Positions 1 through 10,308 of a DNA stretch of 64,000 nt are shown here, in pieces. The translations under genes and the position numbers were made by a program. This stretch comes from Kalmusia sp. IMI 367209. Its lineage: Eukaryota > Ascomycota > Dothideomycetes > Pleosporales > Didymosphaeriaceae. The stretch covers positions 1,798,001 to 1,862,000 of the forward strand of contig JAPEUQ010000005.1 of NCBI GenBank assembly GCA_027946365.1, in the 5' to 3' direction. How positions within the stretch are numbered: the stretch's first letter is position 1; the number at the start of each line of letters is the position of its first letter. The notes under the pieces are model-generated. The model ran no database searches and had not been told where the DNA came from. It saw only the letters and a list, made by a program, of their open reading frames with translations.

Positions 1-75
1 ATCCGGAAGCCTGGTTTTCATCCTATTGTGAGCGTTGTGAGCGTTTGACCTGCATTATTCTTGCATAGTATAGCT

Positions 76-2570
76 TCAATATAATGTGACCCACACTTCC
101 TGTTCCCTGCAAACATCGACCCAAGTATGCTGATGAGATACCAATTTAGATGCCCTTGATTGATTAGAACCAGCTGATCCGGGATCTGGAAGTTGTTGGC
201 GTTCGTCTTGCCGCTTCCACACCTCTTTCATCAGACGTCGCGAGATACCAAAGGTTTCGAGACCGCACTTCTCAAATCCCTTGTCTAACCATGCCATAAT
301 GAAGTCTCTGTACCGACGCGACAACGCCTCGCAACCAGCGATGAAAGCCGGCCACGCGGATCCGGGACCAGAGATACCTTCAGAAACCAGCGTCGCATCA
401 AAATCTTGGAGCGACTGAATAACCGAACCTACATGGCCTTGTAAAATCAGGGGATTAACGTTCCGGATGCGTCGATAGAAAAGAATTACAAGGGCCGAAT
501 TCATAGCTTGTAGCATATGGTGGTTCACTGAACGCGCCGTCGTAGTGATACCATCCTCCTCGCCATCGTCATCGGGGGGATCTTTCAGAGCAAACGAGCA
601 TACAATATTTTCCAAACGCGAAGCGCGTTTCTGCAAAAATTCAAGAAAGTGTCCATCGGTATCTTTAGCATATTTAGTGGCATCCAGTATATTTGCCAAC
701 CGTGTGGTTTGAGAAACTAAGCTCAGCCAAGTCTCCGATATACCATAGATTTCGTTATACATGGTGCCATGATACTGGCGGGAATCATTAAGATGTATAT
801 CACGAAGAGAAACTTCAGTTTCTTTGAACTCGTCAATGTCCAGGTCACTATCAGAGCCATGTGGCTCAAGCCGGAGGAAGTCGTCTAAGCGAGCATTGTG
901 ACCACTTCTTGGAGGGAGCCTCTCTGCGTGCTCAGGGTCAGAATGATGTCTTCCAGCCTGATAGGCAGCACTCATGTTATCCACAACAGAGCCATACTGC
1001 GCATAGTTTAGAAGGACGTAAGTACTTTCTCCTACTATGCGAATCCATGAGTACACGTGATGGAGAAGCCGACACCTTCGAGATATTTGACGCTTTGCGA
1101 GACCTTTAACCCGAACAAGGCGTTCGGCATCGATTATGAATCGTCGAGCATCTGCATGGTATCCGGAAATTGTCTAAGACATCATCTGTCAGCCAGTGGA
1201 GGCTCTATGAGCATCTCAAATATCGACTTACTGCGTACGAAAGCATAGCTAATATAGCCATCAACTGGTCTTTGTATTTCGCTTTCCTAGTGCCTCTCAA
1301 CTCCTCCCGTAATGAAACCTGCATATGCTTATTTGCTTGGGTCTTTAGACAAGTGAAGAGACTCATCCAGTATTCAGGCTCTTTTGTCGTTTGACCAGAA
1401 GAATTCACCGCTAGGTGATAAGCTGAGCAAGCTAGTATGCCGTAAAGATTTGCGGCATTCGCATGCTTCAATGTACCAGTCCGAAGATATGTCAGCTCGG
1501 AAAGCGATTTTACCGCATCCGGTAACTGAAAGATGATCCATGGCGATTTTGTATTTGAAGGCATGAATGACCATTGAGGAATGACGAAATCATGAAAATG
1601 CTTCAGGAGAAATTGTGCTTCGGTAGCTGAGTCGACCTCAGTAAGCGATATCCTACATGATTCTGTCTCCACAACGACATTCGAAGCAATTGTATCGTTT
1701 GGAACCTGAGTCGAGGCTGAAGATGGATGATCGTTTGCGACTAGTGGTATTGGTTCACGTAAGATCCCATCGGACAATATGACATCGTCGTCGGGTAGAA
1801 GCATTCCGAGTTCATGCTCGGGATAATTTGGAGCGTACTGAGGCATTAAGAGGCTATTTCCAGCGTCAAAATCAAGCGTGAACAGATCAGACCACTGCAA
1901 CGTGTCGTTAAATCCAAGAATTGGATCAAACCAATCTACAAGAGATGGAGCTGAATCAAAAGCTTGGGGGACTGCAACGTTGTCCGTATGTTGCTCAACA
2001 TTGATAGCGTTGTCAATTTGCGTGGGCATGATCTGCGTGGAGGGCTGATTCGTGATCTGTGCGGGGCTTGAATCCGATTCATGAGCTGAAATGGCGATTT
2101 TGAGGACACTAAAGGGCCCAATGGAAATATTCTCTTCGTGAGGTTGCAATTCTCTTGTTCGAGCATCGATTTGAGCGAGCGATTCATCTACGGAACTGGA
2201 TCCAAAGCATTGCCTCAAGCTTGTGGACATAGAAGCCCGTGAGGATACTACGGTTACCAATCAGAGACAGTTTACATTGGACGATAGTGTTCGAAGACCT
2301 ACCTGAGAAAAGATGATGCCTGGTGGTATTTTCGCTGGCAGTGTCATGATCTATTTGTCCTGCGTTTGCCGACGACAAAGTAGCAGGCGGCATCCATCTC
2401 ACGTCGGAAGCGTAGCCCTCACAGACGACGTTGATGGCTCTGCACGCCAGACACGCCGGTCTGATCTGATCACATTTGACATGTCGCCTCCGACAAGTTC
2501 GACAGCCTCCAAACGAATGTTTTCGTCGCCCTAGCCGCTTCGGTTTTCCCGCGCGTCCGGCTTCGGGCAT
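76..2570 (-). CDS. Zn(II)2Cys6 transcription factor with fungal-specific domain
   Basis: Three exons join in frame: 2570-2303, 2247-1232 and 1173-76, giving 793 residues. The introns are 55 and 58 bp. The ATG at 2570 is the first methionine before the zinc cluster. Cysteines 23, 26, 33, 40, 43 and 50 form a binuclear C6 cluster (CRTCRRRHVKC then CLAC), preceded by a basic stretch. The C-terminal two thirds reads as the large fungal regulator domain; the piece LDAER-like followed by RGLAKR-like residues around the third exon start resembles the DUF3468/Fungal_trans_2 group. Expected to be a nuclear DNA-binding regulator. It is divergent from the SDR gene at 2929 with 358 bp between them, so the SDR is a possible target; that link is inference. 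The zinc cluster is clear; the target is unknown. Confidence 0.9.
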
Positions 2571-2928
2571 CTTTGAGGCAAACAAAGGTGGATGACGTCA
2601 GGATCCTGGAACCGCTGGCACAACCGCTATGGGCGCACATTCAAAGCACGCGACTGTCATCGCATTTGGCATTCGTGATTTCTTGAGCAGGAGAGACTGG
2701 GTGTGCATTATTGAAAGGGCAGGATAAGCAAGCGATTCCGGCTGGGCTTAATCATTTCACGCTAATTCACGCCGTCCGGAACCGCCTTCCCTTCTCAGAA
2801 TCACAGTCACTAGTACTAGTGCCGACCAGACAAATGGCCTCGGAAGCACCTAATCTCAATAGAGATAATGAGACACTTTCCACGATCAACAAGTTGTGCG
2901 AAACGAAAGAGACGATATACACAGAAAC
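2571..2928. promoter_or_regulatory. Divergent intergenic region between regulator and SDR gene
   Basis: 358 bp between two start codons that point away from each other. It should hold both promoters. I see no TATA box or paired CGG triplets that stand out. Confidence 0.4.
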
Positions 2929-4105
2929 ATGGCGAAAATTCTATTGTAATGTGGCCACCAATGGCGCTTCCGCTGTTGAGAGATATTAATCCACGCCTAG
3001 GACCGGAGCGACGGGCTACGTGGGCGGTGATGTATTGCACCGTCTATTCGCACACGATACGCCCAAGCATACTATCTCTTGCCTAGTGAGAGATAGTGCA
3101 AAAGCCAAACAAGTATCGAACAGTTACTCGAATGTTCGCATAGTGCAGGGTGACTTGGACGACACTAAGCTTGTTGAAAAAGAGACGCGCGAGGCGGATA
3201 TTGTCGTACATTTGGCGGCGACTTCCCATCTTCCGAGTTGCGAGGCTATAGCACGAGGATTGACACAACCTGGCAGGGCTAGATCTGGTTACTGGATTCA
3301 AATTTCGGGTGCTACACTCCTCGCGGCAGATGAAATCAAACAAGGAAAGTTTGGATTCTCGACGGACAAAAAGTATGACGACGTCAAAGATATCGATGAG
3401 ATTCACTCTATCATAACTGCCAATCCTCAAAGGGCTGTTGACAATCTTGTCACATCTCAAGATAATATCAACACTGCTCTAATTATCGGCCCACATATAT
3501 ATGGTGTCGGAAGAGGCCCAGTAAACACTCGCAGTGTGAGTTCTCCGAACATTTCGTCGTGTGTAAGACGTAAACTGAACTCTGCAGGTACAAGCACCAG
3601 AGATTGCACGGGCGACTTTGAAGTTGAAGGAAGGTTTCAGACTAGGAGAGGGAAAGAACAGCTGGAGCAATATTCACGTGAATGACTTGAGCGATCTGAT
3701 CGTTTCCTTGGTCGAAACAGCTGCAGAGGGAAAGACGGGAAACAACCTGTGGAAGAGGAATGGAATATACTTCCCAGAGAATGGAAGCATGGTGAGTGAA
3801 GGTCTCATTCTGAGTCTGCTGACAAACTTTGCTAATTCATAAATTAGACCTTCGGAGATCTCTCAGCCAAGATAGCCAGTGAGGCCCATGCACAGGGATT
3901 TATTAAAAACCCTTCCGTCGAGAAGGTGATAGATGCAAAGGAAGCTGACGCACTTTCCGGCCATGCGTCGATTCTTTGGGGTACTAATGCCATTCTCACC
4001 GCTTCGAGAGCAAGGTCGCTTCTGAAGTGGCAGCCCTCTCGACCATCTTTAGCAGATGAGATACCTGGAATTGTCTCAAGAGAGGCCAAAGCAGCCCACC
4101 TCTAG
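2929..4105 (+). CDS. NAD(P)-binding SDR / epimerase-like protein
   Basis: Four exons: 2929-2945, 3001-3535, 3588-3791 and 3848-4105, total 337 residues. The 17 bp first exon is supported because splicing the 55 bp intron restores MAKILLTGATGYVGG, the glycine-rich Rossmann motif (TGATGYVGG) at the N-terminus. Without that splice the motif has no start. Later landmarks are the DIVVHLAAT strand-4 segment and an IIGPHIYGVGRGP segment typical of atypical/extended SDRs close to fungal nucleoside-diphosphate-sugar epimerase-like proteins. A classical YxxxK catalytic pair is not obvious, as in NmrA-like and other atypical members. Probably a cytosolic NAD(P)H-dependent reductase or redox sensor; the substrate cannot be told. 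Its divergent neighbour is a Zn2Cys6 regulator. Confidence 0.85.
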
Positions 4106-4360
4106 CTGATCAGAGATACAAAATATCCGTACAATGTTTATCGGGTATTTTCGTTGTTTATAAAATATAGTGACGTAGCATTGTACATTCACTTGTACCC
4201 CGTCTCACCTGTCTGAATCTTACCTACGTGTATCGGTTGTGCGCTGACAACATCTCGTGAGTAGCCAGACACTTCCTTTCGTAAACTTCAATTTGAAGAA
4301 GAATTTCAATACCCCCAGAAGAGCCAACTAGAATCATCTCAACACTATACCACAAATCAA

Positions 4361-4908
4361 ATGTCGAACGAAGAATTTTGCGGCGTTCCCATGGAACAGG
4401 CTCCGGACAAGGGCCCCACGTTCATGCGAATGCCGTCACAAGTCAGCGAATATGCTCGTTCCATACTCAACAGCTATACTCGACAGCTGGCTGCCCGAGG
4501 ACGCCAACTGACCGATAAAGCACGGGCAAATAGAGACGTTGTCCCCCTCCATTATGGCAATGGGTACTTTCCTCCGTACGGGTACGCCATTATGAATGAA
4601 CGGGAAAATTATCTGCTAAGCCTCTATGAACGAATGCATTCCGCGCGAAAAGTCTCGGTACCGCACGAGACTAGTGAAGAAAATGTCGACCATCTGGAGG
4701 GCCTCTCTCGGGAACAACGCATCAAGTCGGTACGCGAGGCGTTCAAGGAGAAGTGGTTTGCTATGGAAGTCTCGGGTAAGTTCAGATTCACATAAGGCAG
4801 TCCTGTAACGACAAGCTGCTGGAGTTTGCCGAAGATAACAGGGACGAAATACAAAAGTGGCATGAGCGCAGCATGGGACATACTGTGACTAAATATGCGC
4901 ATCCATGA
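4361..4908 (+). CDS. Hypothetical protein, 162 aa
   Basis: I do not recognise a family. Exons 4361-4775 and 4835-4908 join in phase 1 across a 59 bp GTAAGT...AAG intron. Reading through instead stops after 144 residues. The second exon adds a charged tail (DNRDEIQKWHERSMGH...). The protein is hydrophilic, with many Arg and Glu, no signal peptide and no membrane segment. The central segment is rich in Tyr and Gly (HYGNGYFPPYGYA). The open frame is longer than chance for this base composition, but support is limited to frame and splice signals. Confidence 0.5.
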
Positions 4909-5340
4909 CAATAATTACGCAGCAAAAAGAGCCGGGCTTCCAAAAAAAGCAGCGCACCCAATTTCATGTAGATTTATATTGTGTAAAAAAGGATCCGTTG
5001 TTAAAGAGTGTATATTGAAATTGTTCTAAAATTGTTGTACCACAAATACGTGGAAAAAGGTGCATACCTTATGTAGACACCTGGTCTGCGTAAGACCCAA
5101 AGAATTGTTGTTTAAGAACAGTTCAGGTGAATGCCAATGTCAATTTATATTGACAAAGAAGCCTTAGTTTCCTCTTTAATTCGTAGGACTGTTGTTCATC
5201 GAGTTATGCACAAAGTTTGCATCGAGAATGATAGATGATTTACCCTACATAATCCACTTCGTAGTCACCAAATAAAACCTCTCTTATTCTCCACCGAGAC
5301 AACTTCCTGGATCCTAGAGCTACATTCCAAAAATTTCAAG
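4909..5340. other. AT-rich intergenic stretch
   Basis: 432 bp, AT-rich, without a convincing coding frame. Nothing else recognised. Confidence 0.4.
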
Positions 5341-5565
5341 ATGCCGTCTAGATGGTATGAGCCCCAAATCAGCGCGCTTGACAGTGACTTCGTCGATATT
5401 GACTTGTATGAGCCAGACTCATCGTCGACACAGAGCGTCGCACGCTCACAAACGTCAGTCGACCACGGTGCTCCACGCAATCCTCCCACTGAATTCAGTG
5501 ACTTCTTAACTAAGGATAAAATGATAAACATGTCAGAAGATGATCAAGCGGAGAAGGAGAAGTAG
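5341..5565 (+). CDS. Small acidic ORF, 74 aa, doubtful
   Basis: An ATG-started open frame with an acidic, serine-rich product and a lysine/glutamate tail (DDQAEKEK). No known domain, no signal peptide. It lies in AT-rich DNA where such a composition is slightly unexpected, which is the only support. Confidence 0.25.
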   Translation: MPSRWYEPQISALDSDFVDIDLYEPDSSSTQSVARSQTSVDHGAPRNPPTEFSDFLTKDKMINMSEDDQAEKEK

Positions 5566-5820
5566 CGCCGCAGGCAGTACTGTTGCTAGGTACTCCATTT
5601 CTAAAGCAAGAAGCAATAAAGTGTATTCACAAAACAGTAAAATGTGGCTCAGGCAGTCCGAAGCTTGAAAAGAATGTAGTTATGTCGTTCATCCCTAGAT
5701 CGAGAGACGTCCCCTGCCGCAAGACAATTTTGCAATTCAGACCTCTGGAATTTCCCTTACACGAATTGAGTTAATGTATCATACATCCATAGACATTTTT
5801 GATTAGAGGACCAGTCTCCG

Positions 5821-6024
5821 GTGCAGAGCTCTGCATTGTTGGTCATATTGTCGATCGTTCCCGCGCTGTTAATCGCCACTTCAGCTGTACCTCCCTATTC
5901 AATCGCGAATCTAGCACTCTATCAAAAATTTGGAGACTGCAGAGAAGGTACATGTAGCAAAGATGACATTACTAAATCTAGTCTGACCTTAGAAATGTGC
6001 ATGCCGGGAGTTTCGGTCAGGTAG
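5821..6024 (+). pseudogene. Secreted cysteine-containing peptide fragment without ATG
   Basis: Frame opens at GTG, not ATG. It begins with a strong hydrophobic core (ALLVILSIVPALLIATSA) followed by a short mature part with cysteines (DCREGTCSKDD...EMC). This looks like the first exon of a small secreted protein whose start codon was lost or lies in an unfound upstream exon. A GTAG donor-like site follows at the end of the frame. Family unknown. Confidence 0.3.
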
Positions 6025-6149
6025 AGAAGAAGACGCTTCGAATCCTCCCAGCGTGAGGCGATATTCTAAATACATTACGGCGATGACAATACCCCGTATA
6101 GAATCGTAACAAATTCGAGCGCTAACATCTCCCACAAGGCATATGAAGG

Positions 6150-6355
6150 TTTTGATAGATTAGATAATAGTATTACTAGCGCTATAGCGATCTCTATCAT
6201 GAATTAGCGTAAGCATAGAGAGGTATAGCTACAATATTGTATGCTATTGATCACGGATATATATATATATATGCTCTATGATGATCCTTGACTTCTAGAT
6301 GAGGAAAGTGTCATGTGACTGTGTGTCTTATGACGTTGTAGGAGACTTCAATCTA
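6150..6355 (+). repeat. Dispersed repeat, copy A (decayed)
   Basis: Shares an ordered series of blocks with 8860-9065 in the same orientation: TACTAGCGC, GACTTCTA-ATGAGGAAAGTGTC, GTGACTGTGTGTCT and GACGTTGT-G-GAC. Most differences between the two copies are C/T or G/A, with copy A more AT-rich, as expected for a RIP-mutated repeat. No coding capacity. Confidence 0.55.
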
Positions 6356-7231
6356 GTTATTGTGTGCAGTAAGTGAAGTGTAATACCAGTGTGCACTGCG
6401 CACCCGCAACTGTTTACATGTGCTCTAGACTACATATGTAAGGCACGAAGTGGCAGGTAACTCGGATCAGGTTAAACGTCTATATTGAGTCAAACCCTTA
6501 GGTAATAGCCCTAGGATTATGTGGCGAAATATATATAATATGGCACGTGACCGATCCGTTCCTGGGGGCCGGAGGCGCTCCGGAGGAGATCCGGGTGATC
6601 ACCGTAGGCAGTCCGGAAATATCCCTGACAAGACTAGACTAGTGTACCACGCGCATCTCAGCATCGCACAGCAGGCAGAGAGGGGGAAAAAGCAGGTTTG
6701 GATTTGGTGGGTTAGGGAAGCAGGGGAGCCCCTATATTTGCAGAGCATGTCAGCAGCCTCTGATTGGTCGACTCATCCATCCTCTTTTGGACTAACGGGT
6801 CTCCTTTGGGCTTGACGTGTCCCATCTAGGACTAGCACGTCTCCATCCTGACAAGCTCCCACTGAACCCACCCTATTTTCCACCCACGCGGTACTGGTTT
6901 CACGATTATATGAGATCGACATGCTGATCGATGTACACTTGTTCAACCTGCTCCTACCTAACTTGTGTGCTCAGTGTAATCGATGTTATCAAACTATGTG
7001 ATTGATACCTCTGGTGGCTAGGACCGGAGTTGCCATCCCGCTTTATTTCCCAACGCTAATTAAATCCATAAAATTACGACCTAATCAGGGACTAGTTTTT
7101 TCTCAATTTATCGGAAAATTTATAATAAGAGTCTGCCGTTTAATAAATGAGACGCATAGGGGGTCAGCTTGTTCGCAGATTACGTCCTACCTCTCTAGGA
7201 TAAAGATTTTCGCACTTCGGAAACATCTGCG

Positions 7232-8498
7232 ATGAAGGTTTTGGACTACGCCCTCAGCGCGTTGGCAGCGGCCACTGATGTAGCACAACAACCACGTCAC
7301 CGTGCAGCTGTCAGTTACCCTACGCTCGGATTCGACTCTCCGCCAGTACCACATGCACCTCGTGAGCCCATACAGACACCTTCAGTAACTCCTCTTCCCT
7401 CCAAACCGCTAGCAGAGACGCACCATGAGATACCTTTGATAAAAGCACGATCTGTGGTCTCAAACAACCAGACTCCCGACGCGTCAAAGGTATTTCGCCC
7501 TATACGATTCCAGCCTGTGTTTTGCGAACCTACAGGAACTCACCATCGCTAACGACGTCCAGCCCATGCTAGGCCTTTATCCAGAAGACCAAGTTACAAC
7601 CGAAACCACAACATTCAAAGACGGAATTGATTCCACCAAATGGATCGTCGACACTAGAGGCTATGGCGGCTCCGTCGACAACCCTTACATGCGGCAGATG
7701 GATCCACGCAACGTCGAAGTTGTAGACGGCTTACTAAAACTCAAAGTCCCCGGCGGCCAAAAATACGACGCTCAAAGCACCGTGGGTCTGAGTTCCGCCC
7801 AGATAATGAGCACCAAGAAATTCTCTGTGGGCTCGCTTGAAATGACGGTCAAGATGAGTGCAGAGGATGGCACTTGTCAATGTAAGTTCCGTGGGTCCGA
7901 CCAAGCGATAGGATCGGGAGCTGATTCTACAAGGTGGTTTCCTCTACGGTAGCGACAACAACGAAGTCGACATAGAATATTTGACCCGCACCAATGTCAA
8001 CTGGGCAGTAGTGCAGGGATTGGGAAAAGACCAACCGATCCAGCAGGTCGACTTGAACGTCACTACAGCCCAGACGGACGATTTCCACACGTATAAACTA
8101 GTCCGGACGGAGTCCAAAGCGTACTTCTTGATAGATAGCCAGCTCGTGAATACGTTTGATAAGAACATTCCCACGGAACCGGTGCAGGTGATGCTTGCGC
8201 ATTGGTAAGTCTTTGTCGCATTCCCGTACATACTCAGCAGCTAATCATTTCTAGGACCGATGCCAATCCCGGCTGGACTGGAGGCCCTCCCGCGAAAGAT
8301 GCAGTAATGTCTGTTGAAAAGATTGTGGTGGAGTACGTGGGCGCGACCGAAACGTTTTCAACATCGACTGGTATGCCGAGTGCAACTCAGTCTCCAAGCT
8401 CTTCGCCTTCTGCAAAGAGCGCTGCCTCCCGAGGATATGGTTCAAAGGCAGGTCCATTATGGGCAATAGCAGCTTTATGTTTTTACTTCGCCTCATAG
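7232..8498 (+). CDS. GH16 family endo-glucanase/transglycosylase, GPI-type tail
   Basis: Four exons: 7232-7489, 7536-7881, 7934-8204 and 8255-8498, total 372 residues, introns 46-52 bp. The catalytic signature EVDIEY places the nucleophile, assisting Asp and acid/base at E212, D214 and E216 (ExDxE of glycoside hydrolase family 16). A late HWTDANPGWTGGPP segment is typical of fungal GH16 enzymes. The N-terminus has a weak signal peptide (ALSALAAATDVA). The C-terminus is Ser-rich and ends in a short hydrophobic stretch, consistent with GPI anchoring at the cell wall. Likely acts on beta-1,3(4)-glucans; exact specificity is not determined by sequence. The second junction gives an extra Cys (CQCGF where relatives have CQ-x-F), so that splice may be one codon off. 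It is flanked on both sides by copies of one decayed repeat. Confidence 0.85.
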
Positions 8499-9406
8499 CC
8501 AACAGCGAATACCTCATCGCCGCCTTCACCCTCAATAGCGAGAGGGTGCCACCTGGGGAACCTAGGAACATAGACTTCACTACCTCCATTCTTCATTCTT
8601 GTAGATACTACACTGTCCGCCGCTCTATATAGAATTCTAATGCACGGCCTTCGGTCGATGAATTAATGATAGCTGTCACAAACCAGAGTACCTGTTCTCT
8701 CTTCCCAGGTCAGGTGACAGAGGGGTAGAATAGCACTAGAGCTAACGAAGTTGTCCGGCAGGGATTCGTCTATTTATCTCCAGCCAGAATATACCTCTTT
8801 GCTCCCTCGATAATAGAAGCTACACTACTTGTACCCATTTCATGACATCTTACAACGTAGTATATAAGGGTATTAATAGATGAGGTAATACTAATACTAG
8901 CGCCACGACGATCCCGTTATAAAATAGTATAAAGATAGATATATACTATATATAGTATATCACTAATTATCGACATATCTATGCGCTCTAAAACGATTAC
9001 TGACTTCTATATGAGGAAAGTGTCTCGTGACTGTGTGTCTCGCGACGTTGTGGGGGACGTTATTCCTACAGCCAGCAATCGGAGGATGTATGGGCCCGTA
9101 GGCCCGACAGATTTAGGCAGCAGTAGAGTCCGCATCTTCGCGCTAACTACTGTATTTGGACATATTGGAGGCCGTTTTCTAAGGTCGATGGTCGTGATAG
9201 AGCAAGGAGGAAGATGAAATCATGATCTGCATGCTGCACTGACTTTATACAGTAATTCTATCGATAAGATTTGTAGTTCTCATTATATGTTTCGTTGAGA
9301 GACGTTAGCATTTTAAAAAAGACTTAATCTTCCAGCTCTCGTAATCCCTACACAGAAAGTGGACAAGTGCCTCCATCCTCATCAAGTTTCTAAATTCAAC
9401 CCACCC
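8499..9406. other. Intergenic region with repeat copy B
   Basis: About 0.9 kb between the GH16 and amidotransferase genes. It holds the second copy of the dispersed repeat and AT-rich flanks; no gene seen. Confidence 0.4.
8860..9065 (+). repeat. Dispersed repeat, copy B
   Basis: Pairs with 6150-6355 (same orientation). This copy keeps more CpG sites (GTCTCGCGACGTTGTGGGGG) where copy A has TA or AG versions, so it is the less mutated one. Confidence 0.55.
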
Positions 9407-10187
9407 CTACACCTCGATAGCCCACTGAACAATTCTCTTCCAGATTGCAATCCCATCGTGCGGGCTATTAATTTTGGTGTCCAACGCCTCCTTCTCCGTT
9501 GCATCAACGCCCATATACTGTGGCGTATCTTTCAACAGAAGCTTCGACAATTCTGCGGACATTTCTGGATGACCCTGGAAAGTTAATATGGTATTGGTGG
9601 CATTGATCAAGCACTGGTTATCTTCTGCCAGAGCGATGAACCCCTTTCCGGGAGTCTTGACTTCCAGCTCGTGGAATACGTGGATTTTACACTCCTCTGT
9701 TGATGGGAGGTAAGAGGAGAAGAAGGATGAGCCAGTGCTAGTTAGTGTGATGGGCGTTACGCCGACCTAGAGTATGGCATCAGCGACTACAGGCCAAGCC
9801 TTCACGGTTCAAGAAACTACACACCTCAAACTTATCCATAGGACCAACCACGCCTCCAAAAGCAATATTAATGAATTCATGGCTCCAGCAAATACCAAGA
9901 ATCTTCTGTGTTGGACACTTCTCTACCGTCGTTCTCAAGAACTCTTGCAGCGTCAGCATCCAAGGAATATCCTTCGCCATGACGTCTGCGGTGCCACCGG
10001 TCAGAACGAACAAGTCATATTGAGCTGGCTCGGGATATATCTGGGCTTCTATTGGATCGAAGAAGTCGACTTGCGCGCCGGGGCAGGCGCTGCTGATGCG
10101 TTCTTGAAACGCAGCTTTGAAGGCGTCGTCGAGCGCTGATTTGGCGTTGACCAGCACTGCTGCTTTGAAGGGTGTCGAAACTGTCAT
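9407..10187 (-). CDS. Class I glutamine amidotransferase-like protein
   Basis: Two exons, 10187-9825 and 9766-9407, 58 bp intron, 240 residues. It resembles the fungal stand-alone GATase1 proteins related to GMP synthase amidotransferase domains. The putative triad is C100 in GICWSHEF, H187 and E189 in FQGHPEM. The elbow departs from the usual GxCxGxQ: Ser replaces the second Gly and Glu replaces Gln, so glutaminase activity is uncertain. There is no synthetase domain, so it must act alone or with a partner, perhaps on gamma-glutamyl substrates. Cytosolic by absence of targeting signals. A (GAC)n tract lies about 80 bp upstream of its ATG. Confidence 0.85.
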
Positions 10188-10267
10188 GGTGATGAGAGGA
10201 AGGGTGTTTGAGGTATTTTATCAGTAATTGAAGACTTCTCAATGTTATATTCGTGAATCAAATTTGA

Positions 10268-10269
10268 GA

Positions 10270-10308
<39 letters not shown>
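10268..10308. repeat. GTC/GAC trinucleotide microsatellite
   Basis: About 13 uninterrupted GTC units on the plus strand, in the promoter or 5' leader of the amidotransferase gene. Confidence 0.9.

Larger units (their letters stand above)
5566..7231. other. Repeat-bearing intergenic region upstream of the GH16 gene
   Basis: 1.67 kb with no confident gene. It contains a signal-peptide-like frame lacking ATG (5821-6024), a (TA)n tract near 6259-6272, a diverged repeat (about 6150-6355) also present near 8.9-9.1 kb, and a GC-rich block at 6560-6620. A retroelement remnant is possible, but no reverse transcriptase or integrase motif is readable. Confidence 0.45.

Noticed and set aside
996..1232. 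A 235 bp second intron in the first Zn2Cys6 gene
   Set aside because: A 58 bp intron (1231-1174) keeps a stretch coding for conserved regulator residues that the longer intron would remove.
6519..6815. 98-codon frame in the GC-rich block
   Set aside because: No domain, Arg/Gly-rich composition, located in repeat-bearing DNA.
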